NCBI GenBank assembly: GCA_964017235.1
Contig: OZ024931.1
Location: 135,596,033-135,660,032 of the forward strand
From: Sabellastarte sp. h YS-2021
Taxonomy: Eukaryota; Annelida; Polychaeta; Sabellida; Sabellidae
DNA: 64,000 bases
Direction of reading: 5' to 3'
Made by a program: the position numbers and the translations under genes. The notes beneath the pieces were generated by a model. The model did no database searches. It was not told where the DNA came from and saw only the letters and a program-made list of their open reading frames with translations. Within the stretch, counting starts at the first letter, position 1; the number at the start of each line of letters is the position of its first letter. Positions 32,501 through 43,170 of the stretch are shown here, in pieces.

Positions 32501-35500
32501 AAAAATTAATTTCATTCATGTTTTGACAATAAAAGAGGACATTTTGGGCACATTTGGAACATTACATCTCTGAACAGAAATTATATAACCCAAATAGGGC
32601 TGTTAAAATGGTCGAAAAAAGATGTAAATCAGCCCAAATGAGTAGCAAATGTTGGTCTATAATCCTGAAATTTGGTCAGAATATAGTGTGCAACTAGCTA
32701 AATCTGACTGCACAGGTTTTAGAATTACATCTGATATAGCAGTGACTACTGGTGTGGTATTTGGACCCCAGCAGGCCTGTAATACGCCTGCTGGGGGGTG
32801 CATTAAGATGTACTCATTTCTTGCCCAATAAGGCAGATGTAAGGCTATAAACCATATTTTTTGCGAGTGTGGGAGCCACTAAGAGAGAATTAAGTAGTGT
32901 ATTCCTTTAGAAATACACAACAAGCTCAAAATACATGTCTTGGGAGTGCATGTAGCGAGGGTACCACTAAATGGCAAATCAGTTCAAACCACCCCTTAAA
33001 GTAGTTGTATCTGGCTCAAATTTTCACAGAAAACTCAGTTTATATCAGAGAATAAAATTGCATTGGTCTGAACCACTCAAGAGCCATATTAGGAATTTCA
33101 GTTTCCGGGGTGTGGGGCTGGTCTGGCCCCCCCTCATGGAGGTAATGTCAAGTATCTCATAATGTATCAAATCTGAAGCCAAAAATTAATTTCATTCATG
33201 TTTTGACAATAAAAGAGGACATTTTGGGCACATTTGGAACATTACATCTCTGAACAGAAATTATATAACCCAAATAGGGCTGTTAAAATGGTCGAAAAAA
33301 GATGTAAATCAGCCCAAATGAGTAGCAAATGTTGGTCTATAATCCTGAAATTTGGTCAGAATATAGTGTGCAACTAGCTAAATCTGACTGCACAGGTTTT
33401 AGAATTACATCTGATATAGCAGTGACTACTGGTGTGGTATTTGGACCCCAGCAGGCCTGTAATACGCCTGCTGGGGGGTGCATTAAGATGTACTCATTTC
33501 TTGCGAAATAAGGCAGATGTAAGGCTATAAACCATATTTTTTGCGAGTGTGGGAGCCACTAAGAGAGAATTAAGTAGTGTATTCCTTTAGAAATACACAA
33601 CAAGCTCAAAATACATGTCTTGGGAGTGCATGTAGCGAGGGTACCACTAAATGGCAAATCAGTTCAAACCACCCCTTAAAGTAGTTGTATCTGGCTCAAA
33701 TTTTCACAGAAAACTCAGTTTATATCAGAGAATAAAATTGCATTGGTCTGAACCACTCAAGAGCCATATTAGGAATTTCAGTTTCCGGGGTGTGGGGCTG
33801 GTCTGGCCCCCCCTCATGGAGGTAATGTCAAGTATCTCATAATGTATCAAATCTGAAGCCAAAAAAATTAATTTCATTCATGTTTTGACAATAAAAGAGG
33901 ACATTTTGGGCACCTTTGGAACATTACATCTCTGAACAGAAATTATATAACCCAAATAGGGCTGTTAAAATGGTCGAAAAAAGATGTAAATCAGCCCAAA
34001 TGAGTAGCAAATGTTGGTCTATAATCCTGAAATTTGGTCAGAATATAGTGTGCAACTAGCTAAATCTGACTGCACAGGTTTTAGAATTACATCTGATATA
34101 GCAGTGACTACTGGTGTGGTATTTGGACCCCAGCAGGCCTGTAATACGCCTGCTGGGGGGTGCATTAAGATGTACTCATTTCTTGCCCAATAAGGCAGAT
34201 GTAAGGCTATAAACCATATTTTTTGCGAGTGTGGGAGCCACTAAGAGAGAATTAAGTAGTGTATTCCTTTAGAAATACACAACAAGCTCAAAATACATGT
34301 CTTGGGAGTGCATGTAGCGAGGGTACCACTAAATGGCAAATCAGTTCAAACCACCCCTTAAAGTAGTTGTATCTGGCTCAAATTTTCACAGAAAACTCAG
34401 TTTATATCAGAGAATAAAATTGCATTGGTCTGAACCACTCAAGAGCCATATTAGGAATTTCAGTTTCCGGGGTGTGGGGCTGGTCTGGCCCCCCCTCATG
34501 GAGGTAATGTCAAGTATCTCATAATGTATCAAATCTGAAGCCAAAAATTAATTTCATTCATGTTTTGACAATAAAAGAGGACATTTTGGGCACATTTGGA
34601 ACATTACATCTCTGAACAGAAATTATATAACCCAAATAGGGCTGTTAAAATGGTCGAAAAAAGATGTAAATCAGCCCAAATGAGTAGCAAATGTTGGTCT
34701 ATAATCCTGAAATTTGGTCAGAATATAGTGTGCAACTAGCTAAATCTGACTGCACAGGTTTTAGAATTACATCTGATATAGCAGTGACTACTGGTGTGGT
34801 ATTTGGACCCCAGCAGGCCTGTAATACGCCTGCTGGGGGGTGCATTAAGATGTATTCATTTCTTGCCCAAAAAGGCAGATGTAAGGCTATAAACCATATT
34901 TTTTGCGAGTGTGGGAGCCACTAAGAGAGAATCAAGTAGTGTATTCCTTTAGAAATACACAACAAGCTCAAAATACATGTCTTGGGAGTGCATGTAGCGA
35001 GGGTACCACTAAATGGCAAATCAGTTCAAACCACCCCTTAAAGTAGTTGTATCTGGCTCAAATTTTCACAGAAAACTCAGTTTATATCAGAGAATAAAAT
35101 TGCATTGGTCTGAACCACTCAAGAGCCATATTAGGAATTTCAGTTTCCGGGGTGTGGGGCTGGTCTGGCCCCCCCTCATGGAGGTAATGTCAAGTATCTC
35201 ATAATGTATCAAATCTGAAGCCAAAAGTTAATTTCATTCATGTTTTGACAATAAAAGAGGACATTTTGGGCACATTTGGAACATTACATCTCTGAACAGA
35301 AATTATATAACCCAAATAGGGCTGTTAAAATGGTCGAAAAAAGATGTAATTCAGCCCAAATGAGTAGCAAATGTTGGTCTATAATCCTGAAATTTGGTCA
35401 GAATATAGTGTGCAACTAGCTAAATCTGACTGCACAGGTTTTAGAATTACATCTGATATAGCAGTGACCACTGGTGTGGTATTTGGACCCCAGCAGGCCT

Positions 35501-37506
35501 GTAATACGCCTGCTGGGGGTGCATTAAGATGTACTCATTTCTTGCGAAATAAGGCAGATGTAAGGCTATAAACCATATTTTTTGCGAGTGTGGGAGCCAC
35601 TAAGAGAGAATTATGTAGTGTATTCCTTTAGAAATACACAACAAGCTCAAAATACATGTCTTGGGAGTGCATGTAGCGAGGGTACCACTAAATGGCAAAT
35701 CAGTTCAAACCACCCCTTAAAGTAGTTGTATCTGGCTCAAATTTTCACAGAAAACTCAGTTTATATCAGAGAATAAAATTGCATTGGTCTGAACCACTCA
35801 AGAGCCATATTAGGAATTTCAGTTTCCGGGGTGTGGGGCTGGTCTGGCCCCCCCTCATGGAGGTAATGTCAAGTATATCATAATGTATCAAATCTGAAGC
35901 CAAAAAAATTAATTTCATTCATGTTTTGACAATAAAAGAGGACATTTTGGGCACATTTGGAACATTACATCTCTGAACAGAAATTATATAACCCAAATAG
36001 GGCTGTTAAAATGGTCGAAAAAAGATGTAAATCAGCCCAAATGAGTAGCAAATGTTCGTCTATAATCCTGAAATTTGGTCAGAATATAGTGTGCAACTAG
36101 CTAAATCTGACTGCACAGGTTTTAGAATTACATCTGATATAGCAGTGACCACTGGTGTGGTATTTGGACCCCAGCAGGCCTGTAATACGCCTGCTGGGGG
36201 TGCATTAAGATGTACTCATTTCTTGCGAAATAAGGCAGATGTAAGGCTATAAACCATATTTTTTGCGAGTGTGGGAGCCACTAAGAGAGAATTAAGTAGT
36301 GTATTCCTTTAGAAATACACAACAAGCTCAAAATACATGTCTTGGGAGTGCATGTAGCGAGGGTACCACTAAATGGCAAATCAGTTCAAACCACCCCTTA
36401 AAGTAGTTGTATCTGGCTCAAATTTTCACAGAAAACTCAGTTTATATCAGAGAATAAAATTGCATTGGTCTGAACCACTCAAGAGCCATATTAGGAATTT
36501 CAGTTTCCGGGGTGTGGGGCTGGTCTGGCCCCCCCCTCATGGAGGTAATGTTAAGTATCTCATAATGTATCAAATCTGAAGCCAAAAAAATTAATTTCAT
36601 TCATGTTTTGACAATAAAAGAGGACATTTTGGGCACATTTGGAACATTACATCTCTGAACAGAAATTATATAACCCAAATAGGGCTGTTAAAATGGTCGA
36701 AAAAAGATGTAAATCAGCCCAAATGAGTAGCAAATGTTGGTCTATAATCCTGAAATTTGGTCAGAATATAGTGTGCAACTAGTTAAATCTGACTGCACAG
36801 GTTTTAGAATTACATCTGATATAGCAGTGACTACTGGTGTGGTATTTGGACCCCAGCAGGCCTGTAATACGCCTGCTGGGGGGTGCATTAAGATGTACTC
36901 ATTTCTTGCCCAATAAGGCAGATGTAAGGCTATAAACCATATTTTTTGCGAGTGTGGGAGCCACTAAGAGAGAATCAAGTAGTGTATTCCTTTAGAAATA
37001 CACAACAAGCTCAAAATACATGTCTTGGGAGTGCATGTAGCGAGGGTACCACTAAATGGCAAATCAGTTCAAACCACCCCTTAAAGTAGTTGTATCTGGC
37101 TCAAATTTTCACAGAAAACTCAGTTTATATCAGAGAATAAAATTGCATTGGTCTGAACCACTCAAGAGCCATATTAGGAATTTCAGTTTCCGGGGTGTGG
37201 GGCTGGTCTGGCCCCCCCTCATGGAGGTAATGTCAATTATCTCATAATGTATCAAATCTGAAGCCAAAAGTTAATTTCATTCATGTTTTGACAATAAAAG
37301 AGGACATTTTGGGCACATTTGGAACATTACATCTCTGAACAGAAATTATATAACCCAAATAGGGCTGTTAAAATGGTCGAAAAAAGATGTAAATCAGCCC
37401 AAATGAGTAGCAAATGTTGGTCTATAATCCTGAAATTTGGTCAGAATATAGTGTGCAACTAGCTAAATCTGACTGCACAGGTTTTAGAATTACATCTGAT
37501 ATAGCA
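20551..37506 (+). repeat. Satellite array, segment 3
   Basis: This 17-kb segment holds 24 complete monomers (periods 679-687 bp) and parts of the two interrupted ones. It contains the element-free counterpart of the element A site (monomer at about 23102). It also contains a block at about 25147-29226 in which monomers alternate between CTGGCTC and CTGACTC, giving a 1,360-bp dimer. From 31 kb on it contains a subfamily marked together by GACCACTGG, a one-base shorter G run after the hairpin and TTGCGAAATAAG. I see no host gene, tRNA or rRNA. Confidence 0.95.
23273..23274. other. Unoccupied element A target site
   Basis: AAGATGTACTC is uninterrupted here. The monomer carries the same private variants as the flanks of both element A copies: six C in the monomer to the left, TTCAACCCACCCC and GGCGCTAGTCT with an interrupted C run to the right. 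Next follows the GGGGGATGC monomer, as after the elements. It therefore represents the pre-insertion state. Confidence 0.8.
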
Positions 37507-38052
37507 TTCCCCAGAGGGAACCAAATAAATCCAATAATTGGAGTTTATATATAATATTTATTCTACTATTCTTTGATTGTCCATCATATAACATATAATA
37601 TACATAATAATCTTTACAAAACATGGTAATAACATCTATGTACGAGTTACCATTACTGTTTAGCATGTTATAACATTACTTTGCTTATGATATATTAATA
37701 TTACAAATAACTCAAGTAAACAGGGTTTGTGATACCCTGACAGTTAAAAGATACTGTTTAGCATGTTATACCATTACTTTATTCATGATATATTTACATT
37801 ACAGATAGCCCAAGTAAACAGGGTTTGGGACACCCTGACAGTTACAAGGTGAGAAATTGGGTGATTGAATTTCTCAAGGTCATATGCCATGCCAAAGGTG
37901 ACATATTACTAGGACCTAGTGGGACTATGACAACTTTGTCAGAAAAGGGGAAAGGTTTAACTTATAAACTGTGGTTATAAATGAATTTTTTATATCATGA
38001 TTGACTGAAAAAAGAGAAAAAATGTGATTGAAGATGCACAGAGGCACCCAAA
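37507..38052 (-). repeat. Terminal repeat B3 (element B)
   Basis: This 546-bp block occurs three times (also 39494-40039 and 41481-42026). It starts beside the crossover CA with TTCCCCAGAGGGAA, an imperfect inverted repeat. It contains a 98-bp imperfect tandem duplication (37655-37752 and 37753-37849, each with TTTAGCATGTTATA and ACAGGGTTTG). On the minus strand an AATAAA lies at 37557-37562. Base 37626 is G; the other two copies have C. Confidence 0.9.
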
Positions 38053-39289
38053 TTGGAAAAATTTTGAATTTGAGATAAAATTTTGGACGAAGACTTTTTA
38101 TAAAAGGGAAATTTAGAAAAATTGAAGATGCACAGAGGCACCCAAATTGGAAAAAGTTTGAATTTGAAATAAAATTTTTGACGAAGACTTTTTATGAAAG
38201 GGAAATTTTGAAAAATTGCCAGTGTGGATACATATTTGAAAGAAAAGACCCACAGTGCAAGTATGGGATTATTTACGTAAAATCAGGAGATATAAAATAT
38301 GATAATTTGGAAAGGAAGTTTAAAGTCAAAAAGAGAATTATTTGAGGCGAGTGGGTAAGAAAGGAAGTTTAAAATATGCAATGAAGGTGTCCCAAAAGCT
38401 GTAAAAAGGTTATTAAAAATCCGAAGATCAGAAATAACTAAAATAGTAAGAAGAGGTCAGCCAACTGGCGACGGCCACGGCCACAGAGACTGCAAAACAG
38501 TACTCCTGTGGACAAATATCTAAAAGTTAAAATAGACGGATAGCAGAGAACCCTATTGCAGGTTCCCCACAGAAGCCTGCAATAGGGAACTGTCCATAAC
38601 AGAGCTCGCAATAAGCTGATGCGGCTACAAAGGTTTAACAGTGTGGACCAAGTACATACAATGCACCGTCTCAAGTATGGCCTCAACATAGAAGGCGGCA
38701 GCAAAAAGCCATAAACATGATGCTCTTGATCAAAATTAGAGAGGGAGCATTCAAAGTAGCTTACAGGTATAAGACGCCTATGAACCTTACCTATAGATTG
38801 AAATGTCATATATATAGGTAAACTACCAGATATAACCTACAAGCCACAATAAGATATAGGTCCATACAATTATGTGAAAGATATTTGAATAAAAACAACA
38901 ACATGGCGCTTTATGCGCAATACTGCAGTAATAAAAAGATAATATATGATCAAGTAAATCAAGTGAACTGTAATATCACTAGTTGGTAAGTTACATTCAA
39001 GGTGATCATAATATAAAATTACTTGTTACACTATTTACAGCACACTCTTGAAATGAGGCAATTGTTTAATATATCATAGAGGCAAATAACACATGGAGCA
39101 TGGAAGCAATGAAAGTACACTATTGTGTCCATGGTCTAAAGTTCCTAAATAGAGGAAGTAGCCACTGCCCAGTCGCTGTCACTGTGGCGCAGACAATGCA
39201 AAGATGAAGGTACCATCAACTGCAACTGAAACTAAGAAAAATATGTAAGAACACATCCCACAGAAGTATGACCAGGGTGGGAGGGTGGG
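38053..39289 (-). other. Spacer U, outer cassette (element B)
   Basis: This 1,237-bp stretch lies between A3 and B3. It carries part of a ~91-bp imperfect tandem repeat (GAAGATGCACAGAGGCACCC at about 38032 and 38122). A 123-codon minus-strand frame (38438-38809) has no recognisable domain. The end next to A3 is GGGTGGGAGGGTGGG at 39275-39289. I see no convincing gene. Confidence 0.8.
39275..39289 (+). other. G-quadruplex motif at U/A boundary (outer cassette)
   Basis: Four GGG tracts separated by single T, A, T form a textbook parallel quadruplex motif. It lies directly against the A block. The G-rich strand is the antisense (cDNA) strand of the element. Confidence 0.8.
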
Positions 39290-39493
39290 AAAATAAATTA
39301 AAATGTCCTTGAGGTGTTACCCCTTCCAAGTGTGAGCTGTAAATGGAAGAAGGGTTCAAATTTTTTGGCTAAAGAAGGTGTGAGGAGCCAATCAGAAGCC
39401 AGTTCACAACCAGCATGGTCATGCATACTAAATAACAGTTTAAGGTACCCTCTCAGGAATGATCTACCTGACACCAAGGTGTCATCCCGTACA
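39290..39493 (-). repeat. Repeat A3 (element B)
   Basis: This block matches A1 at 46893-47094 apart from at least one base (GAAGGTGTG here, GAAGGCGTG in A1). Near the crossover CA at 39492-39493 lies the 16-bp palindrome TGACACCAAGGTGTCA (39469-39484). Confidence 0.9.
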
Positions 39494-40039
39494 TTCCCCA
39501 GAGGGAACCAAATAAATCCAATAATTGGAGTTTATATATAATATTTATTCTACTATTCTTTGATTGTCCATCATATAACATATAATATACATAATAATCT
39601 TTACAAAACATGCTAATAACATCTATGTACGAGTTACCATTACTGTTTAGCATGTTATAACATTACTTTGCTTATGATATATTAATATTACAAATAACTC
39701 AAGTAAACAGGGTTTGTGATACCCTGACAGTTAAAAGATACTGTTTAGCATGTTATACCATTACTTTATTCATGATATATTTACATTACAGATAGCCCAA
39801 GTAAACAGGGTTTGGGACACCCTGACAGTTACAAGGTGAGAAATTGGGTGATTGAATTTCTCAAGGTCATATGCCATGCCAAAGGTGACATATTACTAGG
39901 ACCTAGTGGGACTATGACAACTTTGTCAGAAAAGGGGAAAGGTTTAACTTATAAACTGTGGTTATAAATGAATTTTTTATATCATGATTGACTGAAAAAA
40001 GAGAAAAAATGTGATTGAAGATGCACAGAGGCACCCAAA
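39494..40039 (-). repeat. Repeat B2 (element B)
   Basis: This is the middle of the three B blocks and the end of the inner cassette. In a normal element this would be the terminus; here A3 follows it in place of host DNA. Confidence 0.9.
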
Positions 40040-41276
40040 TTGGAAAAATTTTGAATTTGAGATAAAATTTTGGACGAAGACTTTTTATAAAAGGGAAATT
40101 TAGAAAAATTGAAGATGCACAGAGGCACCCAAATTGGAAAAAGTTTGAATTTGAAATAAAATTTTTGACGAAGACTTTTTATGAAAGGGAAATTTTGAAA
40201 AATTGCCAGTGTGGATACATATTTGAAAGAAAAGACCCACAGTGCAAGTATGGGATTATTTACGTAAAATCAGGAGATATAAAATATGATAATTTGGAAA
40301 GGAAGTTTAAAGTCAAAAAGAGAATTATTTGAGGCGAGTGGGTAAGAAAGGAAGTTTAAAATATGCAATGAAGGTGTCCCAAAAGCTGTAAAAAGGTTAT
40401 TAAAAATCCGAAGATCAGAAATAACTAAAATAGTAAGAAGAGGTCAGCCAACTGGCGACGGCCACGGCCACAGAGACTGCAAAACAGTACTCCTGTGGAC
40501 AAATATCTAAAAGTTAAAATAGACGGATAGCAGAGAACCCTATTGCAGGTTCCCCACAGAAGCCTGCAATAGGGAACTGTCCATAACAGAGCTCGCAATA
40601 AGCTGATGCGGCTACAAAGGTTTAACAGTGTGGACCAAGTACATACAATGCACCGTCTCAAGTATGGCCTCAACATAGAAGGCGGCAGCAAAAAGCCATA
40701 AACATGATGCTCTTGATCAAAATTAGAGAGGGAGCATTCAAAGTAGCTTACAGGTATAAGACGCCTATGAACCTTACCTATAGATTGAAATGTCATATAT
40801 ATAGGTAAACTACCAGATATAACCTACAAGCCACAATAAGATATAGGTCCATACAATTATGTGAAAGATATTTGAATAAAAACAACAACATGGCGCTTTA
40901 TGCGCAATACTGCAGTAATAAAAAGATAATATATGATCAAGTAAATCAAGTGAACTGTAATATCACTAGTTGGTAAGTTACATTCAAGGTGATCATAATA
41001 TAAAATTACTTGTTACACTATTTACAGCACACTCTTGAAATGAGGCAATTGTTTAATATATCATAGAGGCAAATAACACATGGAGCATGGAAGCAATGAA
41101 AGTACACTATTGTGTCCATGGTCTAAAGTTCCTAAATAGAGGAAGTAGCCACTGCCCAGTCGCTGTCACTGTGGCGCAGACAATGCAAAGATGAAGGTAC
41201 CATCAACTGCAACTGAAACTAAGAAAAATATGTAAGAACACATCCCACAGAAGTATGACCAGGGTGGGAGGGTGGG
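40040..41276 (-). other. Spacer U, inner cassette (element B)
   Basis: This is the same 1,237 bp as 38053-39289 at an offset of 1,987, including the 123-codon frame (40425-40796) and GGGTGGGAGGGTGGG at 41262-41276. No gene is recognised. Confidence 0.8.
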
Positions 41277-41480
41277 AAAATAAATTAAAATGTCCTTGAG
41301 GTGTTACCCCTTCCAAGTGTGAGCTGTAAATGGAAGAAGGGTTCAAATTTTTTGGCTAAAGAAGGTGTGAGGAGCCAATCAGAAGCCAGTTCACAACCAG
41401 CATGGTCATGCATACTAAATAACAGTTTAAGGTACCCTCTCAGGAATGATCTACCTGACACCAAGGTGTCATCCCGTACA
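41277..41480 (-). repeat. Repeat A2 (element B)
   Basis: This is the second A block. It is joined to B1 through CGTA-CA-TTCC at 41475-41484. The 16-bp palindrome is at 41456-41471. Confidence 0.9.
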
Positions 41481-42026
41481 TTCCCCAGAGGGAACCAAAT
41501 AAATCCAATAATTGGAGTTTATATATAATATTTATTCTACTATTCTTTGATTGTCCATCATATAACATATAATATACATAATAATCTTTACAAAACATGC
41601 TAATAACATCTATGTACGAGTTACCATTACTGTTTAGCATGTTATAACATTACTTTGCTTATGATATATTAATATTACAAATAACTCAAGTAAACAGGGT
41701 TTGTGATACCCTGACAGTTAAAAGATACTGTTTAGCATGTTATACCATTACTTTATTCATGATATATTTACATTACAGATAGCCCAAGTAAACAGGGTTT
41801 GGGACACCCTGACAGTTACAAGGTGAGAAATTGGGTGATTGAATTTCTCAAGGTCATATGCCATGCCAAAGGTGACATATTACTAGGACCTAGTGGGACT
41901 ATGACAACTTTGTCAGAAAAGGGGAAAGGTTTAACTTATAAACTGTGGTTATAAATGAATTTTTTATATCATGATTGACTGAAAAAAGAGAAAAAATGTG
42001 ATTGAAGATGCACAGAGGCACCCAAA
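41481..42026 (-). repeat. Repeat B1 (element B)
   Basis: This B block adjoins the genes. It begins 14 bases after the YR stop codon (42040). Similarity to the other B blocks ends exactly after CACCCAAA at 42026. Confidence 0.9.
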
Positions 42027-42039
42027 CAGCCAAGAAACA

Positions 42040-43041
42040 CTAGGGATGTAAGAAACGCTGGAAGGTAGAAGATACAGGTGATGAAAGCTGGGGTGTTGAT
42101 TTGATGTATTTCCATACAGAATCCGATTTCCAGGTCCCATGGAACATAATGTCCTGTAAGGGAACCCCATTATGAAAGGCCCAAGTGGCACCAGAACGCC
42201 TGAAATCGTGAAATTTCAAGGCTGGGGAAATATTCAATGTTGTAGAAATAGAATGCAGATGTCGTCTGGCCACTGAATCAGTTAAAGGAACTGAACCATG
42301 GGACCTGGGAATTAGAAATAATGGTTGGTTTGAAGAACCAGGGGTGTGCTCCAATAACGACTTAACTGCTTTATATGGGCAAAGTATGGAGTCACCCAAT
42401 ATTGGAATTGGAATGGTATGTATGTCAGTTCGATTCTGGATTGTTTTCGACCATTTTACTATGACATTTGCTCCCTGATCTGTAAGTATGATGTCCCCAC
42501 GGGCTAGCTGCCTAGTTGGGTCGAAGGCCTTGATGGAATGTGGAAGAATATTTGAAATTCTAAGGAATGAAAAGAATGCTAAGGAATATAATGCAGTAAA
42601 TTGTATGGGAAATTGGAATGCCTGAGTGGTCAGGAGAATTTGTTGGAGCAAATCAGTGGATATGATATTTGTCGATTTTGGTTGTAAAGGTCTATCTAGC
42701 TTCAATGCTTTAGAAAACAATTGAATTTGTTCATGCCTGAATGGATTTGTGTCAAGGTTGTAAATTATGAACTGGGCTCTAATACCAGCCATATAGTTGG
42801 CTATATTAGCTGCTGTAAGGCCATTTTCAGACAAAAACTGCATGAACATTAACAAGAATGAATGGTTTACCTGATGGTGGCACAGTCCAGTTGCCACCAG
42901 GAAGCCCAGGAAGTCAGAGAACATTCTATGATATGTCCTGGCTGTGGCTGGTCGAAAAGCCATCTGTAACCTCTGCCTGGCCCTGGTGGCAAGCTGGGCT
43001 GTGAGTTTGTCACCATCTGTAAAATAAAAGTTATATGTCAT
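42040..43041 (-). CDS. Tyrosine recombinase (element B)
   Basis: The 333-codon frame has its ATG inside the last codons of pol, overlapping by 11 bases (ATGACATATAA), so reinitiation after the pol stop is possible. YR residues are R161 (SFLRISNILP), K196/K198 (IVKWSK), H278 and R281 (FHDFRRSGAT), H301 and W304 (HGTW) and Y312 (VWKYI). The N-terminal AFRPATARTY matches AFRPKTQRCY of element A. Residues 1-8 lie before a candidate splice acceptor. It should integrate the element circle at a CA/TG core. Sequence and length are ordinary for DIRS recombinases, with no obvious lesion. Confidence 0.93.
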   Translation of the reverse strand: MTYNFYFTDGDKLTAQLATRARQRLQMAFRPATARTYHRMFSDFLGFLVATGLCHHQVNHSFLLMFMQFLSENGLTAANIANYMAGIRAQFIIYNLDTNPFRHEQIQLFSKALKLDRPLQPKSTNIISTDLLQQILLTTQAFQFPIQFTALYSLAFFSFLRISNILPHSIKAFDPTRQLARGDIILTDQGANVIVKWSKTIQNRTDIHTIPIPILGDSILCPYKAVKSLLEHTPGSSNQPLFLIPRSHGSVPLTDSVARRHLHSISTTLNISPALKFHDFRRSGATWAFHNGVPLQDIMFHGTWKSDSVWKYIKSTPQLSSPVSSTFQRFLHP

Positions 43042-43170
43042 GGTTAAGTTTCATGAGATCAACATGTGTGTTAATCCATATAAACTGTGGTAAAAGCTGA
43101 TAAAGTTTAATTAATGGATCTTTTGTTACATTCCATCTAGAAAGTAAATCAGCAATATTATTTGATTTAC
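43017..43170 (-). other. Candidate intron joining pol to YR (element B)
   Basis: On the minus strand G|GTAAAT lies in the Gly-Lys codons (824-825) of the RNase H GKSN motif. TTTTATTTTACAG ends at 43017, with CTTAAC about 30 bases upstream as a possible branch point. Both sites are phase 1 and 154 bases apart; splicing would fuse Pol to YR in frame. The position and phase match the candidate in element A although the intron sequence differs. Confidence 0.42.

Noticed and set aside
38438..38809. 123-codon minus-strand frame in element B spacer U (and its copy at 40425-40796)
   Set aside because: It has no recognisable domain, has unusual Cys/Leu/Arg composition, and its equality in both places follows from the cassette duplication. 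A Ngaro-type accessory hydrolase would be longer and show GDS-type motifs.
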